Positions 31,641 through 43,800 of a stretch of DNA of 64,000 nucleotides are shown in pieces. The stretch lies in contig NC_089495.1 of the NCBI RefSeq assembly GCF_036850765.1, forward strand, positions 196,123,847 through 196,187,846, read 5' to 3'. How positions within the stretch are numbered: the stretch's first letter is position 1; every line of letters begins with the position of its first letter. The DNA comes from Saccopteryx bilineata (taxonomy: Eukaryota; Chordata; Mammalia; Chiroptera; Emballonuridae). Position numbers and translations under genes: made by a program. Under the pieces are notes generated by a model. It was not told the origin of the DNA and made no database searches. It worked only from the letters and a program-made list of their open reading frames with translations.

Positions 31641-31944
31641 GCCCTACAGGTTTCCTTCGGGCTGTAACCGTTTGAGACTCTTAGGAAGTTAATCTCTCCT
31701 CGATTAGATCGTGTGCTGCACAAACGCAGCCCTGGGATGAAACATGAGTAGGCTTCATGTTAAAATTCAGTGTAAGCAAGAACTTTCTCTTTAAAGTGTA
31801 TTGCTGACCTTCTGAGATGCCTACTCTAGTTGAGAGTGGTGGGAGCAGCTCTAGGTTAGGCAGGCTTTTCCCCTGGACTGCGTTGTCTCCTTTGGAAAGT
31901 GAAGTATTGGGTCATAATTAGATAGATCCAAAAAGTTCTTTGGT

Positions 31945-32480
31945 ACATGTTCTAGTTACCTACTGCTACATTAAAATTACTCTAAATTAATGGCTTAAAA
32001 CTGCCATTTTATTATGTCTGGATCTTGTGGGTCAGGAATTCGGAACGGTCACAGCAAGGACAGCTTGTCTCTGCTTCGTGACACCTGGGGCCTCAGGACT
32101 ACTCAAAGGCTACGGGAGACTTGATGCTGGGGCAGGAATCAATTTGAAGACATCTTCACTCACGTGTTTAGCAGGTGATGCTGGCTGGTACAGACTGGGA
32201 CCTCTGCTGTCAGCCAGAACACCGATACATGGCCTGTCCACGTGGTCTAAGTGGCTTCATACTTCTTGTATGGAGGCTTGTGGCTCTAAAGATGAGTGTC
32301 CCAAGAAAACCAGGAGGAAGCTGTATAGCCCTTTATGACCTAGTCTCAGAGTCAGTGTGTCACTTCCACCATAGTACCAGATTAAGAGGGAGGGAATTTA
32401 AGACCTCACCTCTGGATGGTAGGAGCATCAAACCCACAGTGGAAGAGAAGAGGATACAGATTGAGAGAGAATTGCTGGGA
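31945..32480 (+). repeat. Old interspersed repeat, family not assigned
   Basis: Contains the common mammalian string CTACTGCTACATTAAAATTA and GGCTTAAAACTGCCATTT, then GTGGGTCAGGAATTCGG. It is diverged and unlike the bat SINEs. Confidence 0.5.
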
Positions 32481-33243
32481 CTCTTTGGGAATGCATTGCA
32501 AATACTACATTGCCACAGCACTACCCTGTTCTAAAGTAGCTTGTCTCTGCTGGCCCCCAGATCGTGCCCTGTGAGCAAAGGGACCTCCCCCTCCCCCAGT
32601 ATTCCTGCTCTCACTTAGCTACTCTGAAAGCTTTGCACTAGGTCGGAGTTCAAGCAGGAAGAGTCTCTCCCATTGTCCTCAGGACAATCACATTTATCCT
32701 GCATTATAACCTCAAATGATGAAAGAATTGCGTGCTTCAGGAACTTAGAAGAGGAGACATCTGTGGGCAGAGACAAGAGCCTCCAAAAGTTGTGTCTTGT
32801 GGGCAGCCGGGAGATGAAGGGGTGAGTGATCTATGTAAGAAGGTATCTACTATTTTATTTTTTCATTAGGTGCAATGGGGCAAAAAGACTGTGTCCATTG
32901 AACTAGTCCAAAAGCTGTACAGTATCCACAAGCTTGAAAATTATTTGTGCCTTTGATAAAATAGATTCAAATCCAGACCTGCTGTTGAAGGAAAAGACTT
33001 CAGTGAGAGACTATTTCATAAATTATAAAAGTACAGATATAATCATATTTAATTTAAAAATTGAATATCTTACATGAGGATCTAATTTAGAAATGTTATA
33101 CCTATCTGGGCACTATTGAGGATACACAAAACCTTCTACAGCTCATAGAAAAAAGAATAGACAATTTTGATAAAGGAGTTGAGGAACAACTGAAAAAGAG
33201 TTTATAAATCAGGAGGCAGAAAATGCTTCAAGAGGCACGATCC
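32481..33243 (-). other. IFT52: IFT52 3' untranslated region and downstream flank
   Basis: The part next to 33,243 must be 3' UTR; its end depends on which poly(A) signal is used. No repeat recognised. Confidence 0.5.
33048..33053 (-). terminator. IFT52: Candidate IFT52 poly(A) signal ATTAAA
   Basis: ATTAAA on the minus strand about 190 nt past the stop codon. A canonical AATAAA occurs farther on at 32854-32859 and is the alternative. Confidence 0.4.
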
Positions 33244-33291
33244 TCAGACATTGTCCTGGAATGCAGTTTCACTTGTATCAATGTCCTGTTC
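33244..33291 (-). CDS. IFT52: IFT52 exon 14 (stop codon)
   Basis: 15 codons (EQDIDTSETAFQDNV) and TGA at 33246-33244, behind acceptor CATCTAG. The human tail is EHDIDTSETAFQNNF. The exon is too short for ORF callers and was placed by phase and similarity. Confidence 0.9.
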   Translation of the reverse strand, partial: EQDIDTSETAFQDNV

Positions 33292-34799
33292 CTAGATGAG
33301 GGAATAAAGCAGAATTTTAGTATTTCAGTAGAGTCTGAACTGTGAACTCTTCAGTGTTTTGGACTTTGATCAGATTTTGAAACATCATAAATTGGGACAC
33401 ATAGGTAATCTCTGGCATTAAGACTGAATCTAACCCAAGGGTGAAGCTTTCACTACCAGGTCAGGGCTTTTGACCACTGCTCATGATTAATAGGGAGCAA
33501 ATTACCATTGAAGGCACTGATGCAAAGACCCACCAGACTTTTTTCTTTCTTTCTCCTTTTTTGCACATAAGAGAGAGAGGGGAAGGAAGAGAGATGAGAA
33601 GCATCAACTTATAGTCCTGGCACTTTAGTTGTTCAATGATTGCTTCTCATACATGCCTTGACTGGGGGGCTCAAGCTGAGCCAGTGACCCTTTTGTTCAA
33701 GCCAGCGACCTTGGGATCATCCCATGCTCAAGCCGGCGACCCCACTCAAGCTGATGAGCCTGTGCTCAAGTCAGCAACGTTGGAGTTTTGAACCTGGACT
33801 TCATTGTCCCAGGTTGACACTTTATCCACTGTGCCACCACCAGTCAGGCAGACCCACTAGACTTTTTCCCTGGGCCTTGGGGGCCTGTCCCTGCCTTGCC
33901 ACCAGGGAAAGTCCTATTGGAATTCTACCTGAGCCCCGGTCCCACATTTCAGTGCTGAGCAGCTACAATATAGCAACACCTCACCTCTAGATTCCATTGA
34001 TAGCATTTATCTCAGAGCCCTGTAAATGCAAATATATATTCCCATCTGCCCAATTACATGTAACTCAGAGACAGCAAGGACTGTATTCATCTTGCTCAAT
34101 GACATAACCCTAACATCTAGCATATACCTGGCACATACAAGGTATACAGTATGACCACTGAGCAGCACCAGGCCCTGCCAGTCAAGGCTCAAAGTGACTA
34201 GACTTCCCAATTCAGCATCTAAATTCCTAAATGAAGAAAAATGGACACTTATGCTGTTTTTTAACCTGCCACCCCATTTACTGTATCATGAATGTCTTCC
34301 CAGTTCCTTAAACACTCCCTCTAAACATTTTTAATCTTATGGATGCAGCCTGGTGACCTACTGATGATTTTATTCTATTAGAACGGTGCTGCTGCACTGA
34401 GAACCCAGATGGCTGAATCTATTCACATTCAGAATTATATCATTAAAACAAATTCTGAGGATTAGAATTGCTAGATCAAAGGCATACACATTTTTAGGGA
34501 TTTTGAACAATATTATAAACCAGAGGTAGTCAACCTTTTTATACCTGCTGCCCACTTTTGTATCTCTGTTAGTAGTAAAATTTTCTGACCGTCCACCGGT
34601 TCCACAGTAATGGTGATTTATAAAGTAGGGAAGTAACTTTACTTTATAAAATTTCTAAAGCAGAGTTACAGCAAGTTAAAGCATATAATAATAATTACTT
34701 ACCAAGTACTTTATGTCAGATTTTTGCTAAGTTTGGCAGAATAAATCTTTTTTTATTTTTTTTTTAAGATTTTACTTATTTATTTGAGAGAGGAGAGAA

Positions 34800-34842
<43 letters not shown>

Positions 34843-37800
34843 GGGGAGGAGCAGGAAGTATCAACTCCCACATGTGCCTTGACCAGGCACGCCCAGGGTT
34901 TCGAACTGGCAACCTCAGCGTTCCAGGTTGACGCTTTATGCACTGAGCCACCATAGGTCAGGCCAGAATAAATCTTTATAAAACAACTTACTATAGTTAA
35001 ATCTATCTTTTTATTTATACTTTGGTAGCTCTGCTACCATCCACCATGAAAACTGAAAGGCCCACCAGTGGGCGGTGGGGACCAGGTTGACTACCACTGT
35101 TATAAACCAATACCTCCAGAAAAGTGGGACCAATTGATTCTCGCATCAGTAGTGTATGAATGCACTTTTAACAGGTGGTTGGCATTTAATGTTAGAAATC
35201 CTGTCAAGGCATAAAGAAAAGAGGCCAGGTATAATTTCAAGGTTCTTGGTCCTTAGTCCGGTGGAAGATGGTTTCTCACCCACAGTGCTGACCTCACACC
35301 TGCTGCTCTTTCCTTTGCTCAGTTCCCTCTAACCGCACTGGCATCACTGTTCCTCAGACACTCCAGCAAAAGCCAGCCTTAGGGACTTTGCAGAGGTCTT
35401 CCTTCTGCCTGGGACACTCGTTCCCCAGCTATCTGCATGGCTAAATCTTTCAACACTTTCAAGCTTTTGCCCCAGTAACAGCTTTGTAGTGAGGCCTACC
35501 AAACCCCCTTTTTAATACTGCCACATTCAGCACACTGCTCCTTTTTTCTTTTAATTTTTAGAGCAAGGGAGAGAGAGGCGGGAGGGAGGGAGAGAGAGAA
35601 AGAGAAGCATCAGTTGTTGTTCCACTTATTTATGTACTCTGGTTGATTCCTACACATGCCCTGACCAGGACTGAACCGCAATGTCGGCAAGATGCTCAAC
35701 CGGCTGAGCTGCGGCCCGGCTCTGCTCTGCTGTACCACAGCACTTACCATCTTCTAGCATACTTTGTATTCATTCACGTTACATGTATTGTTTACTGTCT
35801 CCATCCAGAATAGAAGTTCTGCGAGTGCAGGGATTGTTTTGTTCACTTAGTAGTTACTTAAATACTTGCAGGGTGAATGAATGGTATAAACTCAGTTTAT
35901 GATGACACCCCACCTGAAGGGCTCCCACATCAAGTGGGCCCTTCTAGCTCTGTACCTGGTTCAGTTTCTTGAACTCCACCACTTGGAAGAAGATGTGCTC
36001 AAGGATATGTTTGGCATCTTGCTGGTCCTTCGGTAGTTTATTGGTTACTCCAAGAATGTCACCACACTTCCTGACATAGAATTCCAGGTCTTCTTCAGTA
36101 CCTAAGTACAGTTGGGCAGTTAGGTTAACCCTTACCTTCTGTCCTTCCCTAAGTACAAACTTACTGTGATCTAGGTACCCTGGTCAGGTTCCTGCATCCC
36201 TCAAGATCACTCCATGTGACCCAGGACACACTGTAAGATCCCAGGTGTGGTGTTTTATAAATTAGGACAAAAGTATGACACTCCTAATTAGAATAAAGCT
36301 GGACTGACCCTGACTCTCCTATTCCCAGATCCAGCATTCCTGTATTACAAAGAACAGCAGCCAGTAGGAAATCAAATTACCATTCTCTGAATGCAGCAAG
36401 GACCTTAGGAGAAGGCCATATGGGTATTTTAAATAGGAATTTATTATAGCAATGTAGAAAAGGGAATGAAAGAAGGAAAGATCACCCATAATTCCATCGA
36501 CAGCATATCTCTGTGAAGCCATCCCCAGCTGCCCCATATTCAAGGATGGACAGCCATCACTGCCCTTCTTGCCTATAATTGCTTTATTTCCCCTCCAATT
36601 AGCCTTTTTTTTTTTTAATTTTTATTTATTTATTTTTTACAGAGACAGGGTGAGTCAGAGAGAGGGATAGACAGGGACAGGCAGGAACGGAGAGAGATGA
36701 GAAGCATCAATCATTAGTTTTTCATTGCAACACCTTAGTTGTTCATTGATTGCTTTCTCATATGTGCCTTGACTGTGGGCCTTCAGCAGACCGAGTAACC
36801 CCTTGCTCGAGCCAGCGACCTTGGGTCCAAGCTGGTGAGCTTTGCTCAAACCAGATGAGCCCGCGCTCAAGCTGGTGACCTTGGGGTCTCAAACCTGGGT
36901 CCTCCACATCCCATTCTGACGCTCTATCCACTGCGCCACCGCCTGGTCAGGTGAAATTACATTCTTAACTAAAATATTCAAACCTTACAGCTGCATATTC
37001 CTTTCTGGTCTCTGGGAACATAAGATGTTGTTCACATAATTGGGATCCTAGTGGACATGCAGTTTCTCTCTTGTTCTCTTCAGTTAGGATTCCCACTTAA
37101 ATTCTACCAGTGTCACTCCCTGGCCTTTGTAAACCTCTTTTATAATGATTGCATGTTGTCCTATCGATTAAATGGGGCAAAATTTACTACCATTACCTTG
37201 CAGGTGAACACTAAGACATTCCCAGTTGTATTTTTTTAAGTAAATAATGTAGCAGTCATCTGTATACCCTAGCTTATCTCCTTAGTCTCAGAGTGGTGTC
37301 TCTGCCTCAGAATGGTTAATTAGGCCCTGGCTGGTTGGCTCAGTGGTAGAGCATCGGCCTGGCGTGCAGAAGTCCCGGCTTCGATTCCCGGCCAGGGCAC
37401 ACAGGAGAGGCGCCCATCTGCTTCTCCACCCCTCCCCCTCTCCTTCCTCTCTGTCTCTCCCAGCGAAGCTCCATTGGAGTGGATATGGCCCTGGGCGCTG
37501 GGGTTGGCCCCTTGGTCTCTGCCCCAGGCGCTGGAGTGGCTCAGGTCTCAACAGAGCGATGCCCCCCTGGTGGGCGTGCCGGGTGGATCCCAGTAGGGCG
37601 CGTGAGGGAGTCTGTCTGGCTGTCTCTCCCCATTTCCAGCTTCGGAAAAATACCCCCCCCCAAAAAAAAGGTTAATTATATGCCTCTCTGCTGTGCTGCG
37701 GGCAGTGCCTGTGAGGGGCAGCCCTGGACAGAGAGTCGGGTACCACTCCCTGTGTGGCCATGTGGCCACCTCATTCCTCATCCACAGATCGAGGAACGCA

Positions 37801-40800
37801 TGCTCACCTCTCTAGGATCCCTCTGAAGGATCCCATTTCAAGTCTCTATAATTCTTTTGGCCCTGACTGCATTTTCCTATTTAACTGCTCCTCTGATTAG
37901 TGACCTAGATTTGCTGTGTGGTAGCCATCTCAGAATTCGTTCCACTGTCACTCAGTGGGTCAAAACTAGGGACCGACAGGGATGACAGCTGAAACCTTGG
38001 CTTCTGCTCACCACCATGTTCTAAGTCAGGGGTCCCCAAACTACGGCCCGCGGGCCGCATGTGGCCCCCTGAGGCCATTTATCTGGCCCCCACCGCACTT
38101 CTGGAAGGGACACCTCTTTCATTGGTGGTCAGTGAGAGGAGCATAGTTCCCATTGAAATACTGGTCAGTTTGTTGATTTAAATTTACTTGTTCTTTAATT
38201 TAAATATTATATTTGTTCTCGTTTTGTTTTTTTACTTTAAAATAAAATATGTGCAGTGTGCATAGGGATTTGTTCATAGTTTTTTTTATAGTCCAGCCCT
38301 CCAATGGTCTGAGGGACAGTGAACTGGCCCCCTGTGTAAAAAGTTTGGGGACCCCTGTTCTAAGTCACTGAGCTAAGTGGCCTGCAGAGAAATAACATCA
38401 ATTACATGAAGTAAACAAAAGTGTAACTTTATACTGCCATTCATATTTTATTCTCCGTAAACAAATGTTAAGCTTTCTCTCATGGCAAATCTCAGAAGTT
38501 CACAATTAAATAAAACTCACAAAAGAACACAACAGTTGGGCGGAACTTACACTTATTGGTAATCTGAGCAAGCCGTGCCTTCTCACAGGAGAACGTCTCG
38601 TCCAGGTCAAACAGCTCCAGTGGAGGCGGCGGCAGTTCCTTGAAACTGGGAGGGAAAACCTAAAAGGAAAAAACAGGGTCTGTCCTGAAGGAGCGTGTCC
38701 AAAGCCGAACGGACAGTGATGAGACACGTAAGGGAAATGAGAGGCCAACCCTGCCCTTCCCTGGGAGGAGCCACCCAAACGCTGTCACTTCCTCCTGTCC
38801 TAACCCATCAGACCGGATTAAGCGGGACAACTAGGCCACTGTAAACAGCGGAGCAGAGTCAGCAATATCTACACCACTGAGCTGACCACGCCGACATACC
38901 AGTGCCCATTAGCTCATGCAAGGACACAGTGTACAGGTCATTAGGCTTATCTGTGGTGAACACTTGACTGTAAAACTTGTTTCCCATTTAATCGTGAGCT
39001 CTTTAGGGATAGAAATTGGGGAAGCAGATGTAAATTAGTGTAGGAAGTGCTGAACTTGGAGCCAGAATTCGCAGGTTATGAACCAGTGGTGTGCTGACAA
39101 ATGTTTAACTCAGCTCTCGGAACAGAAGGCATGATTTGTAGCATCTGTGAGTCCTGTGATGGAAATACTTCCACATGGCCCACTTCACACTACCAAAATG
39201 AAACCAAATGGTTTATAAAGTCCAGAGTGTGGTGTGATAAGAACATTTTGAAGACAAGTTGATAAATGCTGGGCTAGAACATTAGGAGTCACTTTCTGCA
39301 CATGGCGATGCCCTGGGCTGTCAGCATGTGCTGACTCGGGGGCTGCTGCCCAGAAAGCTGCAGCACAAAGCTCTTCCTCCTGCTTGCCCAGGAGTTGCCA
39401 CATGTGCCCTCCAGCCCCACAGATGGGCAATGTTGAGCAGCCAAAAAAGGTCCATGCCCTTGAAATCCCGTTTGAGAACTACACCAAATGGAAGTCCCTG
39501 TAGAATACTAGCAGGTTTGGTCTCTGTGCCTGCTGAAGGCCAGAGAAATGAGCCTCCACGAGGAGTGGCACAAATGGCATCCTCAGGAAGGGCCCGGTGG
39601 GCAAGGGCAGGGCAAACAGTGGGGTCCTGCAGGGGGACCCCGAGCACACCCACTCACCGCCGGCTGCAGGGCAGGCAGCGGCGTCTCATACTGAGGCTGG
39701 ATGAGCTGGAGAGGCTCATGCTTCCCGTTTAGCTGTTCATAAGCCCTGTGTTAAGAAGACAGAAGAGCAGGGATCAAGATGAGACACTGGAAAGACCCCC
39801 TAGCTGATCACACTGCTCTTCTCCATCAAAGCAGGCGCTCGCACTTGTGTATGGAAACCCCCCGTGAGTCTTTACTGTGTCCCAGGGCCACTGGACTGAG
39901 ACCCGAAAGGGCAAGTTCTGTCAGGTTTCAAATCGTGCTTCTAAAGAGCTTTTCCATTTTTACCCAATGAACGTTGATGCTTTTTTTAAAAGATTTTATT
40001 TGTTGATTATAGAGAGAGGAGAGTGAAATGGGGAGGAGCAGGAAGCATCAACTCGTAGTTGCTTTTAGTATGTGCCCTGACTAGGCGAGCCCGGGGTTAC
40101 AAAACTTGCAACCTCAGCACTCCAGGTCGACGCTCTATCCACTGCGCCACCATTCGGGCTGAACACTGATTCTTTTTAAAAAAACTTTTTATTGATTGAT
40201 TTTAGAGAGAGTGAGAAAGAGAGAAACCTCAACTTACGAGTCCACTTATTTGTGCATTCATTGGTCGATTCTTGTAACCTTGGCGTGTCAGGATGATGCT
40301 CTAACCAACTGAGCTACCTGAGCCAGGGCCTTCCCCAGTTTTATGTTTCACATTTAGCATTACTATAGTAACCTTGTATCCTAGTTTTTGTCTCTTCCAT
40401 AAACCATACACTTTAGGTATGGTGCTTGGCAGAGTAGGAGCTCTGTAAGGCTTTGTTTAATTTGAGAACATAAGTATAGAGGTAGGAAGTTAGACAATTA
40501 TCTCTATAGCTGCACCCTTAGCCTTTGGAGTATCCAGACGTAAATCTCATGCCAGGCCAAAGACACTCAGAAGTGTGAGTCCCTGTCCCTGACATTAGGG
40601 ATGAAAAACTGCAAAGCAAGCGGTGAAACGGGGTAGAGCCCTGGCCGGACAATCGTTTGGGCTCCCACCTGGGAGGAGTCCTACCCTCTTTAAACCTGTT
40701 TCCTCAGCTGGAAACAGGACAGGTAGCACAGAGGCCTCCAGAAAGCATTAAGGAAGTAACAATGCGGAGTGCTCAGAGGGTGACTAAGCTCCTGGCTGTA

Positions 40801-43800
40801 CTGAGAGGATGCCTGCCGCGTGGGGCTCTGTGCTAACCGCAGGGAATCCTGGGCAAACCAGAATGAGCTGGTCTCCTTAAGTGCCTGATTCAGCACCTAA
40901 GACACAGTAAGGGCTAACAACGGCTCTGCATCAACGCCCCCCCCCCAATATCCCAGCTCTCTCTGTCGACCCCATATATCTGAGAGTGTGTTCTGCATCC
41001 CACATTTGCCGTGAACCCAACTCCCGTGCCCAGGCTCATATTTCCAAACCAGACACTCCGAATGCAATGCAGTGCAGCTCAGAGCCACAGGTACTGACTT
41101 GAGGACCTCGGCGAAGGAGCTGATATCCAGCTGGTAAACAGACTGGTCGAAGAGGGTGGTAAAGTCCCGGGGGTTCTCGTCGCTCTCCTGGAGACACACT
41201 CGGAGCCGTTCTGACAGGGTGGCTGTGTCAGGCAGCATCATGTAGTCGGAAATCTGAAAGCCACAAGGGGTTCCTTTCAGCAAGAATTAATCTGTCAAGT
41301 CTCCAATGGCTCAAGTCTAAATCTACAATATTTACCTTCTCACCAAGAGATTTCACTCTTCATGATCATTGACAACTAAACCTCTTTTGTGGAAAGGAAT
41401 GAAATTTGCCTGGCTCAAGCCCAGTGCCGGCCAAGTCTCCAGTTACCCACGCTGGTGTTCACAGCACTGAGCACAGCTGAAGAAACACTGCCAGGCTGAC
41501 TGGTCTGCTTCCAATTTCGTGATCGCTGACCTTGGGTGCTCAGCACCCGACACCATCCCCTAGTCCACTCCCTTTCCCATTCTCCTGCTTCCCTTTTGTC
41601 ACTTCAACCATCTACGGCGACTTTTCCTTTCTTAATTTTAGCTGATGACGTTATTTCCTATTTCAGTGAGAAAACAGATGCAATCATAAAAGTCCAAAAA
41701 CTTCCACTACAACATCGACCCACCCACCAGCATCTGGGGCATACACTGCTTCCTTTCCTGTCGCATGTGCGAGCCCTGGTGACCCCAGCACAGACAGCCC
41801 TCCACTTAGACACTAGACCCCAGCCCTTTCACCTGCCCAAGGACATGCCTCTTGCATTGCTGAGAGCCCTTAGTGATGACATGTGCTGTGTGTTGGTAAC
41901 AGTAAAAGATCAGGAGAACCTAAATGTCCATCAATAGGAGACCAGCTAGATACACTACAGTACAAACAGTGGAAAACACAGTCTTTAAAAACAGAACAAA
42001 ACAAAAAAACAAAGCTCTTTATGTGTATGTATAAATACGGAAACATCTCCAAGACATAATGATAAATTTAAAAAGTAAGGCCCTGGTCAGTGTAATATAC
42101 ACATGTGAGAAACTGCTAATATCACCGGCACTGGGGAGGGAGCGAGGTGTCTGGGGAACACGGAAGGAAGACTTTATTATATATGCTACTGAATTCCAAA
42201 CTGTGTGAACACATTACCAATTCAAAACTTAAATTTAAATAAATACATGCTGGCAACGAGAACTAATTGCCCTTGGAGCTGCATTTAGCCTTGATTCTAA
42301 CAAGGCCAACTTGGTACCAGTTTGAAAATCAGTCCTCTGAAGTCACCTGTCCGTCCTGTCCCACCCTCTTGAGCACCAGCACTTGAGGAGACACAGCCAA
42401 GCACCACAGAAATAAGACAAACAGCCTCACCTCTTTGAGTCCTGATTCTACACTGTTTAAACTTTGAGAACACTACAATCTTAGAGAATTTTAGTTTCTT
42501 CATCTATAAAATGAGTGTAACACCATCTACCTCCAAGGGCTGTTGTGAGACTCAGATGCGATAATTTATATGGAAGTATACTATATAACAGTGGTCCCCA
42601 ACCCCCAGGCCACAGACCGGTACCGGTCCGTGGGCCATTTGGTACCAGTCCGCAGAGAAAGAATAAATAACTTACATTATTTCCATTTTATTTATATTTA
42701 AGTCTGAATGATGTTTTATTTTTAAAAAATGACCAGATTCCCTTTTTTACCTCCGTCTAAGACTCACTCTTGATGCTTGTCTCGGTCACGTGATACATTT
42801 ATCCGTCCCACTCTAAAGGCCAGTCTGTGAAAATATTTTCTGACATTAAACCAGTCCGTGGCCCAAAAAAGGTTGGGGACCACTGCTATATACAATGTCT
42901 GTTACACAGTAATTATAAAAGTTTTAAAAAGTCTTACAGAGAATATATAGCACCTTTTACACTTAGTTTAATAAGCAAATTTACATCTATGAATATAGGC
43001 CTCACAATCATCCTGTGAGGCAGACAGCACAGGTATTAGTGTCCCCTAGAAAACTAGGATGGAAAAAAGGACAAATACAACCTGTTTAAGGTCCAAGGAC
43101 TGGTGGTGAAGTCATAGTTCCCAGACCAGAGCTGGTTTTACCACTCTCGTCTGATAAATACTATCGTAATTCCTTTAAGGACTGTTATTCCCAAAGGCAA
43201 CACAATTAACAGTTGAAAACTTCAATTTGGATGATCTCTGTTTCTTCCATGAAAAAATTATTTTCATATTCTTCATACTTCTGAAAGAAGTATTTATAGA
43301 TACTGATTTTGAAAGTTTGGGCTAGGGATCATATTTTAAATTCCAATTGTTATACACATATCAGGAGGGGCTCCCATGCCAATAAATTCTGTAATTAATT
43401 ATATAATGTATTATTATTTTTTATAACATAGCCTTCATCTCCCCAAAAACCACATCTTGCCATCTGTCTTACAGATAAAGTAAGAGGTATATATTCCTTT
43501 GGAACTGTTAAACGTAGTGCTGAGAAGGTGAACTCATTTTTCATTTAAAAGGTTTTTTTGTTTTTTGTTTGTTTTTTTGACAGAGAGAGAGAGAGAGAGG
43601 GACAGACAGGAAGGGAGAGAGATGAGAAGCATCAATTCTTTGTTGCGGCACCTTAGTTGTTCATTGATTACTTTCTCATATGTGCCTTGACCCGGGGGGC
43701 TACAGCAGAGCAAGTGACCCCTTGCTCAAGCCAGCAGCCTTTGGGCTCAAGCCAATGACCATGATGTCACGTTTATGATCCCCTGCTTAAGCCAGTGACC

